From assembly GCF_017939745.1 (NCBI RefSeq), contig NZ_JAGKQQ010000001.1, positions 5,270,001-5,334,000 on the forward strand: 64,000 nucleotides of DNA, given 5' to 3'. Shown here one piece after another: positions 51,339 through 60,789 of this stretch. Position numbers and translations under genes: made by a program. Each line of letters starts with the position of its first letter. Position 1 is the first letter of the stretch. Under the pieces are notes generated by a model, which saw only the letters and a list, made by a program, of their open reading frames with translations, was not told the origin of the DNA and ran no database searches. This DNA comes from Gemmata palustris (lineage in GTDB: Bacteria; Planctomycetota; Planctomycetia; Gemmatales; Gemmataceae).

Positions 51339-54026
51339 TCAATCCGCAAAGAGGAATTCGTTGGTGTTGAACAGCACGCGACAGAGGTTCGCGAGGCCGT
51401 GCTTATCGGCGTAGGCGGTGAACAGCTTCCCCTCCTCGGCCGACGGCGGCCGGCCCCACACCAACCGGCATCCGAACTCGATCTGCTTCGCGCGCTCCGC
51501 GGAGTGCTTTTCCAGCCGCGCGGCCATCGCCCGTGCGTGAACGAGCACGAACTCGTTGTTCAACAATGCGAGGGCTTGCGGCGCGGTGACGGACTCGCTC
51601 CGTTTCGGCGTGAGCGCGGACGCATCGGCACCGTCCAGACACTCGACAAGCGGGTCGGGCAGTGTGCGGAACACGAACCGGTACACGCTGCGCCGGTGCC
51701 CTTCCTTCTTCTCCCAATCGAACTTGTTGTAATCCACCACCGGCGTCACGTGGATGCCGGGCTTCATGTCGAACTGCTGGTCCGACGGTCCGCCGGCCGT
51801 GCGGTCGAGTCGGCCGCTGATGGCGAGCACCGCGTCGCGGACTTGCTCCGCGTCCAGGCGCGCGCGGTTCTGGCGCCAGAGGAGTTTGTTGTCTTCGTCC
51901 GCCTTCAGGCCCTCGGCACGCGACAGTGACGCCTGCTTGTAAACCGCGCTCGTAACGATGAGCCAGTGCAGGTGCTTGAGCGAACCGCCTCCGGCCTTGC
52001 GGTCGGGGCTCGCCAGTTCGGACGCGAGGAAATCGAGCAGTTCCGGGTGTGTGGGCTTCTGCCCCATTCGGCCGAAGTCGTTCGGCGTTGCGGCTAGCCC
52101 GGTACCGAAGTGCCACTGCCACACGCGGTTCGCCATCACGCGCCAAGTGAGCGGGTTATTCGTGTCGGTTAGCCACTTCGCGAGTGCTGCGCGGCGGTCG
52201 CCTTCGGTGTGGTTTTTGAGCAGATCGAATTCGCCCGGTAACTTCGGTACGAGCGACAACGCGCCCGGCTCGACTTCCTCGCCCGGTTTACGAATATCGC
52301 CGCGCTTGAGCATCCGCACTTCGCGCGGAGCGGGTGTGGGTCGGTGGCTGCCATCCGCCGTGAAGTTCGGCGCGGCGGCATAGACCATCGCGGGCGCGGG
52401 CAGCGCTGTGAGTTCGGCACTCGCTTGTTCTTTGAGCACATGCAGCGCCAGTTCTCTCACCTGCGCTTCCGTGCGATTGGCCGGCGCGGTCGCGAGTATG
52501 GCCTGAAGGTTGGTCGGCAGTGCGGTCGCTTTCACGGGCGGAGGGGCATCTGTGATCGAGAGCCGGAACCGGCCGATCAGGTGCCCACCGCCGTGGATTT
52601 GTTCGAGCGCAAAGGTCAGCTCCGTTTCGCCTTCGGCGGTAACAGGTTCTGCCAACTCGAACACGGCCTCGTGTGATTTGCCGACTTGTGGATAAATGCC
52701 CCACGCGGTGCCCCGGTTGCCGTCGATGGCGTGCGCTGCGGTCCAGCCGGATTGGTCGAAGTCCGCGGTCGCATTGCGGACCTTCAGCGCCTTCGGCTTC
52801 GTCCCGTCGGACGCGGTGACCTTGAACTCGCTGAGGTGCAAGTTGCCGTTGTCACACCGACCCGGCCCGCGCATCGGTAGTGCGTCGTCCGTGAGTAGTT
52901 CCAGCCGCACGGCCGTAACGCGCCGGGCCTTCACGCGCGTGGTGAGCGTGTACGTGTCGCGTTCCGGGCGCGTGCCTTCAGCCCGAATCGAATCGTCGCC
53001 GCGCATGACGAGCTTCGATCCCGCGTCCGAAGTGATCTTGGTGAAATCGGGGACCGTCCACGTCACACTTGCCCCAGCGTTCTTCTGCTCCCATCCCGTG
53101 ACTGCTTTTTTCACTCGCACAGACGTAAGGTCCAGCCCCGGGGCGTTCTTCGCGGTGGCCGCGAGCAGCGCCTGGAGTTCGTTTCGTTTCTTGGCGGTGG
53201 CCGGGTTCGACTCGAACGCGACTTCTCCGCGCCCCACTCCCGCGAACACGGCCTGGAGCCGGTAATACTCTTCCTGCGTGATCGGATCGAACTTGTGGTC
53301 GTGGCACCGGGCGCACTGGACCGTCAGCCCCGAGAACGTGTTAAACACCGTGGTAACGATGTCGTCGCGGTCGAGGTACCGGCCGGCTTCGCGGTCGATA
53401 CTGTCCTCGCGGATATCGCGCAACGAACTCTCGTCCCACGGCCCGGCGGCGAGGAACCCGAGCGCCGGGATCAGCTTCGGCTCGTTGGGGAACAACACGT
53501 CCGCCGCGACCTGTTCCTTCACGAAGCGCGAGTAGGGCGTGTCCGCGTTGAACGCATGAATGAGGTAGTCGCGGTAGCGCCAGGCGTTCGGGCGCACGCG
53601 GTCCTGGTCGTGTCCGTGTGTCTCGGCGAAGTGAACCGCGTCCATCCACAACCGCGCGAAGCGCTCGCCGTAAGCGGGGGACGCGAGCAGCCGGTCCACG
53701 AGTTTTTCGTAAGCGTTCACGTCCTTATCGTTGACGAACGCTTCGACCTCCTCCGGCGCGGGCGGGAGCCCGGTCAGGCCGAACGTGACGCGCCGGATCA
53801 GCGTGCGCCGGTCCGCTTCGGGCGCCAGTGAGAGCCCTTTATCTTTGAGTTTCGCGAGAACGAAACGGTCGATGGGGTTCGTGGGCGGAGTTTTTGTGTT
53901 TGGCGCTTCCGGGGTAGTGGGCCGGTTCAAAGGTTGGAACGCCCACCACACGTTCCCCGGCTCCGCGCCGAACGCGACGGCAGAGAGAGCAAGCAGCGCG
54001 GCAGTGGAGAGCAGCCGGGTCCGCAT
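51339..54026 (-). CDS. Second PSD1 (DUF1549/DUF1553) protein, without adjacent DUF1501
   Basis: The 895-residue exported protein (leader LLSTAALLALSAVAFGA) has DUF1549 at about 45-260 with RLWMDAVHFAETHGHD and a c-type heme motif CARCHDHKFDP near 240, a middle beta-rich region (about 300-510) like a galactose-binding or LamG domain, and DUF1553 at about 610-880 (WRVMANRVWQWHFGTGL). It is a different branch from the 43362 gene, lacking the CNAGGCH module. No DUF1501 gene is next to it. It ends at the long inverted repeat. The role is unknown; it is probably envelope-located. Confidence 0.92.
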   Translation of the reverse strand: MRTRLLSTAALLALSAVAFGAEPGNVWWAFQPLNRPTTPEAPNTKTPPTNPIDRFVLAKLKDKGLSLAPEADRRTLIRRVTFGLTGLPPAPEEVEAFVNDKDVNAYEKLVDRLLASPAYGERFARLWMDAVHFAETHGHDQDRVRPNAWRYRDYLIHAFNADTPYSRFVKEQVAADVLFPNEPKLIPALGFLAAGPWDESSLRDIREDSIDREAGRYLDRDDIVTTVFNTFSGLTVQCARCHDHKFDPITQEEYYRLQAVFAGVGRGEVAFESNPATAKKRNELQALLAATAKNAPGLDLTSVRVKKAVTGWEQKNAGASVTWTVPDFTKITSDAGSKLVMRGDDSIRAEGTRPERDTYTLTTRVKARRVTAVRLELLTDDALPMRGPGRCDNGNLHLSEFKVTASDGTKPKALKVRNATADFDQSGWTAAHAIDGNRGTAWGIYPQVGKSHEAVFELAEPVTAEGETELTFALEQIHGGGHLIGRFRLSITDAPPPVKATALPTNLQAILATAPANRTEAQVRELALHVLKEQASAELTALPAPAMVYAAAPNFTADGSHRPTPAPREVRMLKRGDIRKPGEEVEPGALSLVPKLPGEFDLLKNHTEGDRRAALAKWLTDTNNPLTWRVMANRVWQWHFGTGLAATPNDFGRMGQKPTHPELLDFLASELASPDRKAGGGSLKHLHWLIVTSAVYKQASLSRAEGLKADEDNKLLWRQNRARLDAEQVRDAVLAISGRLDRTAGGPSDQQFDMKPGIHVTPVVDYNKFDWEKKEGHRRSVYRFVFRTLPDPLVECLDGADASALTPKRSESVTAPQALALLNNEFVLVHARAMAARLEKHSAERAKQIEFGCRLVWGRPPSAEEGKLFTAYADKHGLANLCRVLFNTNEFLFAD

Positions 54027-54322
54027 CGCGACACTCCAGGAGAATTATCTGATCCCCGCCATTGAGGAGAGGAGGAAAATCAAGAACCGAAGGCCTTTCG
54101 CACACGTTACCCGAGTTCCGCAATCCACTGGGACGAGGCACGCATTTGGAGAGCCGAGAGACTCAGGAACGAGCTTACCGGAGCAATTGCGGGTGGGCAT
54201 TCGTTGGCGGGAGGCGTGAAGCGCTTAATTGAGACGATACTCTGAATTTCGCACTGCTGCAAGCGCGAGCGCCGCTGGTTTTGAGACGAAGGTGACGTTA
54301 CACTGGAACGCGGAGGTACAGC

Positions 54323-54547
54323 ATGTCTGCCGTTATTGAAGCCCCGCGAACGCTGGTCGAGACCGTTGCGGCGATGCGGTTCCCGAACAAGACCGACGCG
54401 CGCCTGCAATCGCTCATGGACCGCAATACAAACGGACAAATTACCCCGGGCGAGCGGGAGGAGTTGGAAGCACTCGCCGAGTTGAGTGAATCGATTGCGC
54501 TTGTCCGCGCGCAAGCTCTCAAGCTCCTCGGACGGCCCCCGGTGTGA
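54323..54547 (+). CDS. Small partner protein of the HNH nuclease
   Basis: A 74-residue helical, mostly acidic protein (MSAVIEAPRTLVETVAAMRF .. LQSLMDRNTNGQITPGEREEL .. [10 protein letters not shown]). I know this type as a frequent upstream neighbour of the HNH protein below in planctomycetes and cyanobacteria, without an assigned function. Its stop overlaps the GTG start of the nuclease gene by 4 bases (GTGA), so the two are translationally coupled. An antitoxin or specificity role is possible but unproven. The upstream gap 54027-54322 shows no gene. Confidence 0.75.
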   Translation: MSAVIEAPRTLVETVAAMRFPNKTDARLQSLMDRNTNGQITPGEREELEALAELSESIALVRAQALKLLGRPPV

Positions 54548-54963
54548 GCGAGCCGTGGGCTGAAATCGTTCGGCGCGTGACGGCTCGCGCCGGAAACCGG
54601 TGCGAATACTGCCGCATGCACCAGTCACTTCAGGGTGCCACGTTTCACATCGAACACATCGTCCCGCAAGCGGCCGGGGGATCGGATTCGGCCGACAACT
54701 TGGCTCTGGCGTGCCCGAGTTGCAATCTGGGTAAGTCGGATCGCGTGCGCGTGCCGGACCCTGCAACGCAGCAAGTGGCTCCACTTTTCAACCCGCGTAC
54801 CGATCGTTGGTCCGACCATTTCGGGTGGGATGAAGACTGGCGGATCGTCGGCCTTACGTCGACGGGACGTGCGACCGTCGCGGCTCTCAACCTGAACCAC
54901 CCTCGGCGCCTCCGCATTCGCGAGGCCGAAGAGTGGTTCGACCTGTTCCCGCCGGACGAATGA
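54544..54963 (+). CDS. HNH endonuclease family protein
   Basis: The 139-residue protein has the zinc-binding pairs CEYC (20-23) and CPSC (57-60) around HIEHI (His35, His38) and the [14 protein letters not shown] helix, the complete HNH nuclease fold. HNH enzymes nick or cut DNA with a metal ion. The C-terminal part ([16 protein letters not shown]) is conserved in this subfamily. Start is GTG at 54544, overlapping the upstream stop. The target and biological role are unknown. Confidence 0.9.
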   Translation: MSEPWAEIVRRVTARAGNRCEYCRMHQSLQGATFHIEHIVPQAAGGSDSADNLALACPSCNLGKSDRVRVPDPATQQVAPLFNPRTDRWSDHFGWDEDWRIVGLTSTGRATVAALNLNHPRRLRIREAEEWFDLFPPDE

Positions 54964-55046
54964 CGGTCGATCACTCTGCCTTTCTCCTTGTATCGCCCGC
55001 GTCTCGCGCGATAATCGGGCCATCCCCACCCACACCGGAGGCGCAC

Positions 55047-56384
55047 ATGCCGCGTCCCTCTCCTTCACGCCGCACGTTCCTGAAAACTTCTGCCGCTGCC
55101 GGGGCCGCGCTCGCCGCACCCGGATTTCTGCGAGCCCGAAATGCGAACGAGAAGCTCAACATCGCAATCATCGGTTCCGGCGGACGCGGGGCCGCTAACC
55201 TCAACGGCGTTGCCGGCGAGAACATCGTTGCGCTGTGCGACGTGAGCACGGCCGCGGTCGAAAAGGCGGCCGAGAAGCACAAGAGCGCCCGCAAGTTCAC
55301 GGACTTCCGCAAGGTCTTCGACCACGCGAAGGACTTCGACGCGGTCGTAGTGAGCACGTGCGAGCACACGCACGCCTTCGCCACGCTGCTCGCGCTCCAA
55401 CACGGCAAGCACGTCTACTGCGAGAAGCCACTGACACACAACATCGCGGAAGCCCGCATCATCCGCGAAGCTGCGGCGAAGACCAAGCTCGCCACCCAGA
55501 TGGGCACGCAGATTCACGCCGAAGACAACTACCGCCGCGTGGTCGAACTGATCCAGACGGGCGCGATCGGTCCCGTGCGCGAGGTTCACGTGTGGGTGAG
55601 CCGCGCGTGGGGTCTTCAGTCGGCCGAAGACGCGAAGGCCAACAAGGACATCGTGTACGTGACCGAGCGCCCCAAGGACGATGTGAAACCACCGGCCGAT
55701 CTGGACTGGAACTTGTGGCTCGGGCCGGTGGCCGATCGGCCGTTCAGTCCGATCTACGTGCCGGGGCCGAAGTGGTACCGCTGGTGGGAGTTCGGCAACG
55801 GCACCATGTCCGACCTCGGTTCGCACTGGAACGACCTGCCGTTCTGGGCTCTCAAGTTGAAGGCGCCGACCGCGGTGGAAGCGTCCGGTCCGAAGCCGCA
55901 CCCGGAGATCGCGCCCGCGTCGATGCAGGCCACCTACGAGTTCCCCGCACGCGGCGAAATGCCGGCGGTGAAGATGACGTGGCACCAGGGCAGTTACCGC
56001 CCGCCCCAATGGACCGAAAAGAAGATCCCGCAGTGGGGTAGTGGCGTGCTCTTCGTCGGCGATAAGGGAATGCTGCTCTCCGAATACTTCAAGCACGTGC
56101 TGTTGCCGGAGAAGCAGTTTGCGGAATTCGTGCGGCCGAAGCCGTTCATCGAGAAATCGCGCGGGCACTACGCGGAATGGGTTCACGCCTGCAAGACCGG
56201 TGCCCCCACGACGTGCAACTTCGAGTACGCGGGCTGGCTCACCGAGTCGAACCACCTGGGGAACGTCGCGTTCCGCGCCGGTAAGCGCCTGGAATGGGAC
56301 GCCGCGAAGATGAAGGCGACCAACTGCCCCGAAGCCGATGCGTTCATCCACCGCGAGTACCGCAAGGGGTGGAAGCTGGCGTAA
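55047..56384 (+). CDS. Gfo/Idh/MocA family oxidoreductase, Tat-exported
   Basis: The 445-residue protein has a twin-arginine leader ([20 protein letters not shown]), an N-terminal Rossmann fold ([18 protein letters not shown]), the CEKPL motif with the conserved catalytic-region Lys, and the C-terminal alpha/beta domain ([12 protein letters not shown]). The family oxidises sugars and inositol-type substrates with bound NAD(P); exported members carry their cofactor through the Tat pathway folded. The ATG follows CGGAGG. Such genes are highly duplicated in planctomycetes; the substrate is unknown. The next gene starts 178 bases later, after a palindromic repeat. Confidence 0.93.
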   Translation: MPRPSPSRRTFLKTSAAAGAALAAPGFLRARNANEKLNIAIIGSGGRGAANLNGVAGENIVALCDVSTAAVEKAAEKHKSARKFTDFRKVFDHAKDFDAVVVSTCEHTHAFATLLALQHGKHVYCEKPLTHNIAEARIIREAAAKTKLATQMGTQIHAEDNYRRVVELIQTGAIGPVREVHVWVSRAWGLQSAEDAKANKDIVYVTERPKDDVKPPADLDWNLWLGPVADRPFSPIYVPGPKWYRWWEFGNGTMSDLGSHWNDLPFWALKLKAPTAVEASGPKPHPEIAPASMQATYEFPARGEMPAVKMTWHQGSYRPPQWTEKKIPQWGSGVLFVGDKGMLLSEYFKHVLLPEKQFAEFVRPKPFIEKSRGHYAEWVHACKTGAPTTCNFEYAGWLTESNHLGNVAFRAGKRLEWDAAKMKATNCPEADAFIHREYRKGWKLA

Positions 56385-56448
56385 CCATGCGGCTTGCTCT
56401 GTGTGCCTGCAGTTACCCGTTGAATTGATGCGCGTGGCCTTTGGTTTG

Positions 56449-56503
56449 GTGGCACAGGCCTCTGGCCTGTGGAAGACTTCCACAGGCCAGAGGCCTGTGC
56501 CAC
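56449..56503. repeat. Perfect palindrome with 27-base arms
   Basis: gtggcacaggcctctggcct.. at 56449-56475 is followed by one A and its exact complement at 56477-56503. The loop is a single base, so it forms a very stable hairpin or cruciform. It lies between the oxidoreductase and hydrolase genes. Confidence 0.93.
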
Positions 56504-56561
56504 GAGCAAAATCGCGCATTCACCGCTCATCGCGAGCGGTTCATACGGAAAGAACCTCTCC

Positions 56562-57434
56562 ATGTTCACCACCGACAGTATTCCGATCATCAACCCCACG
56601 GGCAGCGACGAAGAGTATTCCGCGCTGTGGGGTGTCGCGGGACCGGTCGCGAAGCAATCGCTGTGGCTCGTCCACGGCCTCTCGCGCCGGTGGGAAGACT
56701 TCAGCCACATTCTGTGCGACCTCACGGCGTGGTGGCACGTTCACGCATACTCGCACCGCGGGCACGGCGAATCCACACGCACCCCGGGCGCGTACCGCGT
56801 CGCGGACTACGTTCCCGATCTCGTCGCGGCGGTGAGGGCCGCACACAAGAAATGCGTGCTGGTCGGGCACTCGCTCGGGGCGCTCGTGTCGATGGGCGTC
56901 GCGGCACAAGTTCCCGATCTCGTCACGGCCGTGGTGCTGATCGACCCGCCGGGACCGCGGTTCCTGTCGGGGCTCGATACCTCGCCCTACGGAACCATTT
57001 GGCGCGCGATGCAGAAACTCGCGGGGCGCAAGGACACAAGCGCCGTTGCGCGAGAGTTCGCGGACGTGCGCGTTCCCGGGGCGCAGCCGGACGAAACCAT
57101 TCGCCTGGGCGACTTCCGCGACGCGGCTTCGCTGCGATTCGTCGCGCGCTGCCTGCGCGACCTCGACCCGGAAGTGTTCGACCCGCCGCTGAAAAAGCGC
57201 TGGCTCGACGGCTACGACATGTTCGCGATCGCCAAACACATCAAGTGCCCGGCGCTACTCATCGTCGCGGACCCACTGTACGGCGGGATGCTCCCGCCCG
57301 AAGACGCGAACCCGCTCGCCGCCGCGCTCCCCGACTGCACGCGGGTGGATTTGCCCGCTGTGGGCCACCTGGTTCACTGGCAGGACACACCGAGCACGCT
57401 GCGGTTACTGCACTCGTTCTTGAACTCGCTTTAG
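56562..57434 (+). CDS. Alpha/beta hydrolase
   Basis: The 290-residue protein has WLVHGLSRRWEDF (oxyanion region), AYSHRGHGES, the nucleophile elbow VGHSLGALVS, a late acidic strand (LLIVADPLYGG) and VGHLVHWQ with the catalytic His. The complete triad suggests an active esterase, lipase or C-C hydrolase; substrate is unknown. The ATG at 56562 is taken because the longer frame from 56469 runs through the palindrome. An amidohydrolase gene starts 20 bases after the stop on the same strand, so the two are probably an operon. Confidence 0.9.
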   Translation: MFTTDSIPIINPTGSDEEYSALWGVAGPVAKQSLWLVHGLSRRWEDFSHILCDLTAWWHVHAYSHRGHGESTRTPGAYRVADYVPDLVAAVRAAHKKCVLVGHSLGALVSMGVAAQVPDLVTAVVLIDPPGPRFLSGLDTSPYGTIWRAMQKLAGRKDTSAVAREFADVRVPGAQPDETIRLGDFRDAASLRFVARCLRDLDPEVFDPPLKKRWLDGYDMFAIAKHIKCPALLIVADPLYGGMLPPEDANPLAAALPDCTRVDLPAVGHLVHWQDTPSTLRLLHSFLNSL

Positions 57435-57454
57435 CCCCAACGCGAACCTCTCCC

Positions 57455-58726
57455 ATGAAACTTGCTACCGGCACGACCGTTATCACGAACGGCACCCTCA
57501 TTGATGGCAACGGTGGCCCGCCCGTGCGCGACGCCGCGCTCGTGATTCGCGACGGCCGCATTCACTTCGTGGGACCAGTGCGTGATGCGCCGACGGTCGA
57601 ACCCGAGGCCGCACGCATTGACGCACGCGGCGGGACGATCATGCCGGGACTGGTGGAGGCCCACTTCCACCCGACGTACTTCAACGTCTCCGCGCTCGAA
57701 GACCTCGACATCAAGTACCCGGTCGAGTACGTCACGCTGCTCGCCGCGGCGAACGCGAAACTGGCCCTCGAATGCGGCTACACCGCCGCTCGCAGTGGCG
57801 GAAGCCTGTTCAACATCGACGTGTGGCTGAAGAAGGCCATCGAGAGCGACCTGTGCCCGGGGCCGCGCCTCGCGGCGAGCGGGCGCGAGATCTGCGGGGT
57901 CGGCGGGTTAATGGACTGGAACCCGGACTTCCGCAAGATCGGGATGGACGGGCTCGTGCTGCTCGTCAACGGCGCGGACGAGGCCCGGGCCGCGGTGCGC
58001 AAGTTGGTGAAGGACGGGGTGGAGTGGGTGAAGACGTACCCCACGGGCGACGCGGCCGCGCCCGACACGAACGACCACCACACGCTCTGCATGACGTTCG
58101 AGGAGATGCACGCGGTCGTCGCCACGGCCCACAACCACAAGCTGAAGGTGACCGGGCACTGTCGCGCGACCGAGGGCATCAAGAACGCGCTGCGGGCCGG
58201 GTACGACGCGATCGAGCACGGCACGTTCATCGACGACGAGGGGCTTGAGTTGCTCCTGAAGCGCGACGTGCCGTGCGTGCCGGCGCTGTACTTCGAACTG
58301 GCGAGCGTCGAGCGCGGGCCGGAGTTCCGGTTACCGCCGCGCGTGATCGACGGGCACAAGGAGACGCTCGAGGGCGGGGCCGAGAGCGCCCGCAAGATCC
58401 TGAAGGCCGGCGGGCGCCTCGGCATGGGTGGAGACTACGGCTTTGGATGGAATCCGCACGGCGACTACGCGCGCGAGTTGAGTTTCTTCGTGAAGTACGT
58501 CGGGTTCTCGCCGTTGGAAGTCATCACGTGTGCGACGCGCACGGGCGCGGAGATCATGGGCCGCGCGTCCGAGTTCGGCACCCTCGAAGTGGGCAAACTC
58601 GGGGACGTGTTGGTGGTGGCCGGCGACGTGCTCGCGGACATCAGCATCTTGGAAGACCGCACGCGGTTCATCGCGGTCATACAGGGCGGGGTGGTGAAGG
58701 CGGGGCAAGCAAGGGGCGACCGATGA
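57455..58726 (+). CDS. Metal-dependent amidohydrolase
   Basis: The 423-residue protein belongs to the imidazolonepropionase/prolidase-like amidohydrolases. Metal ligands appear in order: AHFHP (HxH), a Lys in EWVKTYPTGD, HC in VTGHC, H in IEHGTF and Asp in GGDYGFGW. N-terminal and C-terminal strands form the usual small beta-sandwich (TLIDGNGGPPVRDAALV and GKLGDVLVV). It hydrolyses C-N bonds of cyclic or peptide-like substrates, which cannot be specified. It follows the hydrolase gene by 20 bases, suggesting a shared pathway. Confidence 0.92.
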   Translation: MKLATGTTVITNGTLIDGNGGPPVRDAALVIRDGRIHFVGPVRDAPTVEPEAARIDARGGTIMPGLVEAHFHPTYFNVSALEDLDIKYPVEYVTLLAAANAKLALECGYTAARSGGSLFNIDVWLKKAIESDLCPGPRLAASGREICGVGGLMDWNPDFRKIGMDGLVLLVNGADEARAAVRKLVKDGVEWVKTYPTGDAAAPDTNDHHTLCMTFEEMHAVVATAHNHKLKVTGHCRATEGIKNALRAGYDAIEHGTFIDDEGLELLLKRDVPCVPALYFELASVERGPEFRLPPRVIDGHKETLEGGAESARKILKAGGRLGMGGDYGFGWNPHGDYARELSFFVKYVGFSPLEVITCATRTGAEIMGRASEFGTLEVGKLGDVLVVAGDVLADISILEDRTRFIAVIQGGVVKAGQARGDR

Positions 58727-58871
58727 CCGAAGCGGAATGGCTGGCGTGCGAAGCTCCAGACTTGCTTCTCGATCTGGTTGCGACAACGTGGACGCGCTCG
58801 ATCACTGCCGCGGTCTCGGTCCGCACGTGCGCGGATGCTGGGTCGTCGATCTGGTGCTCCGCAAAGAGTAG
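58723..58871 (+). pseudogene. Internally deleted copy of the MTExEWLxC family
   Basis: The start ATG overlaps the amidohydrolase stop (ATGA). It reads MTEAEWLACEAPDLLLD, then most of the family length is missing, and the C-terminal part CDNVDALDHCRGLGPHVRGC .. WVVDLVLRKE resumes at 58779 in another frame, ending at TAG 58869-58871. A deletion of roughly 500 bases with a frame shift explains it. Confidence 0.85.
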
Positions 58872-58884
58872 CGGGAGAACAAGC

Positions 58885-58916
58885 ACAGCGCCGGAGTTAC
58901 CCAGTTCCAGCGCTGT
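58885..58916. terminator. Hairpin after the amidohydrolase unit
   Basis: acagcgccgg and ccagcgctgt pair with one mismatch over 12 bases; outer tracts cgggaga and tctcccg extend the stem. It ends the hydrolase-amidohydrolase unit. Confidence 0.65.
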
Positions 58917-59294
58917 CAACATCTCTCCCGTAAACGGCACCCGACCCGAACTCAGAGCCGGGGCGATTGAAGACTCGCGGATGTCAGAGTTCTTCCCACT
59001 TCTCCACACCCGCCTCGTCGCGGGTGATTTCGATACCACTTGCACCGGGTGACGGATCGATCACGCTGAGGACTGGTTACGAAACCTCTGACAAAGAGAA
59101 GTGCTCGTGTCGAGAGCGGTGTTGTGCGCCATTGCGGGCTTACTGGTAGCAGCGCCTTCGGCCCGGACCGAGTGCGTGCCCGGCCTCATCGGGGGGAGCG
59201 ATCGAAATCGGAGGCGCCCGTGTCCACCAACGGTCCCCGAACGCAACTAAGTTGCTGAGCCGGTTTCATATCCCTCCACCGCCCAGGTGCCGTG
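58917..59294. other. Intergenic gap, no gene seen
   Basis: Overlapping frames on both strands lack start sites and domain features. A short tract resembling tail-end coding sequence (59,090-59,230) has no family match. Confidence 0.5.
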
Positions 59295-59495
59295 ATGCCG
59301 CGTCCGCCCAAGCCCCAAGTGAACCCGTCCCCGTGTCCGCTGTGCCGCGGCGGACGCATCTGGTGGCCCGAACCCCGCTGCGCGCTCGGGTACGTGCCCG
59401 CGTGCGTGGGGTGCAATGCCGAGAGCCTCGGCGACGTGCCCGAGGACGGGTTCCCTTACGACGCCGCAACCGTTATGGAAATGAAAAGTCTGTAG
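59295..59495 (+). CDS. Small zinc-ribbon protein
   Basis: A 66-residue product with two Cys pairs, CPLC and CVGC, about 25 residues apart, typical of a treble-clef or zinc ribbon. The remainder (GGRIWWPEPRCALGYVPA .. LGDVPEDGFPYDAATVMEMK) is not recognised. The start is the ATG at 59295; a GTG three bases earlier is possible. A DNA, RNA or protein binding role is likely, without detail. Confidence 0.65.
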   Translation: MPRPPKPQVNPSPCPLCRGGRIWWPEPRCALGYVPACVGCNAESLGDVPEDGFPYDAATVMEMKSL

Positions 59496-59672
59496 CCGGT
59501 GGGTGCGACCGGATCACCCCGACCCACACAGGTTCTGGCGCCGTGCCGGGCACGGCGCCCCATTGATTTTCTCGGCCCCGCTCGTTCGGCTGCGTTGCCT
59601 TTGTAACGACTTAGGGTCTGATCTCAGGGCTGGCTCCAGGAAGTGAGAGCCGACGAAGTTCGCCCCAGGTCG

Positions 59673-60638
59673 TCACTTGGTGATATTGCCCTTCCCGGTC
59701 ACCGGTGTCACCGCGATGCGGCTGAACTGAACGGAGTTGCCGGCTCCAATATCCAGAAATAGTGCCTTTTTGTTCGGCACGCCCCATCCCTCACCGAGCG
59801 AGAGGCGGGCGAAGTTACCTTTGAACGAAGTTGCGATTTTTCCGTTTATCGACAGGTCAATTTTCCCACTCCGGACGGCATAGACCAGTGTGTGATCCTG
59901 GTCGCCCTTAATCAACTGCCCTTTGACCGTCGTCACGTTGTCGAGGCCCGATTTTCTGTCCACGAAATATAAGCCGCTCCGGTGCCCCTCGTTGGGCCAC
60001 CCGTCCACCACGGCCGCGACCTGGCGCCCGCCTACCATCAACCCGACGTTAATGGCGTTGTTTCCCGCGAGGCGTCGGCAGGTCACCTCGAGATCGTATT
60101 CCTCGCCCGGTTCGTATGGGAGTTGGAGCTGCGCCGAGTTCTCCCCGAAAAGCGCTTTCCCCTCTTTCTTCCACTTACCGGCGGCCGCGTGAACCTTCGG
60201 GTCCACGAGAGCAAGGAGGTCGAGTGCGCGCTCCTTCACGAACGTCTTCCACGCGGCCTCCACCGCCACGGCGTCGTCGTCCTTCTTGACCCGGACGTAC
60301 TCCTTGACCGCCTCGGTGTGCGCGGCCTCCAGCGCCTTCCGCGCGAGCACCGGCTTCTGCCAGACCGCGGGCGGGGCGCCCTTCGGCACCTCCCCGGTCG
60401 CGTCGAACGTCTTCCGCTCGTCCTTAATCTGGTCGAGCGCCTTCTTGTTCCCGTCCTTGCGGGCGGCGTCCTCGCGCTTGTCGAACCACTCGCCGGCCTG
60501 CTTCCGGTACTCGCGCATCTCGCCGTCGTATGCCACCTTCGCCGCGAGCAGTTTCTCTTTTACCGGATCCTCGTCGCGGGCTACCGCCGGGCAAACCGCC
60601 CCGACCAGACCGGTCAGCATTACGACGCCGCGAATCAT
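59673..60638 (-). CDS. Exported protein with helical middle and LamG/DUF1080-like C-terminus
   Basis: The 321-residue protein starts MIRGVVMLTGLVGAVCPAVA (signal peptide). A charged helical part follows (about 25-150, EKLLAAKVAYDGEMREYRKQ), then a concanavalin-A-like jelly roll (about 165-321) with YDLEVTCRRLAGNNAINVGL, GKIDLSINGKIATSFKG and KALFLDIGAG segments as in DUF1080 sugar-binding domains. The longer frame to 60758 has no start site and is not used. It probably binds carbohydrate in the envelope. Confidence 0.75.
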   Translation of the reverse strand: MIRGVVMLTGLVGAVCPAVARDEDPVKEKLLAAKVAYDGEMREYRKQAGEWFDKREDAARKDGNKKALDQIKDERKTFDATGEVPKGAPPAVWQKPVLARKALEAAHTEAVKEYVRVKKDDDAVAVEAAWKTFVKERALDLLALVDPKVHAAAGKWKKEGKALFGENSAQLQLPYEPGEEYDLEVTCRRLAGNNAINVGLMVGGRQVAAVVDGWPNEGHRSGLYFVDRKSGLDNVTTVKGQLIKGDQDHTLVYAVRSGKIDLSINGKIATSFKGNFARLSLGEGWGVPNKKALFLDIGAGNSVQFSRIAVTPVTGKGNITK

Positions 60639-60789
60639 CGCCGAACTCCGGGACAGGGACGGATGCCAACGGGTCCGTCTAACAAAACAAGATAAACCCC
60701 GTAACGCTGAACCACAAGAAGAGGACCGTGTTACCCGGGGTTCAAACGCCCCGGGCACCTTAGTGTTTCGCGGGAATTGCTTGCGTTTC

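Noticed and set aside
58967..59149. Short plus-strand frame after the amidohydrolase unit
   Set aside because: No start signal or domain and it runs through likely untranslated DNA.
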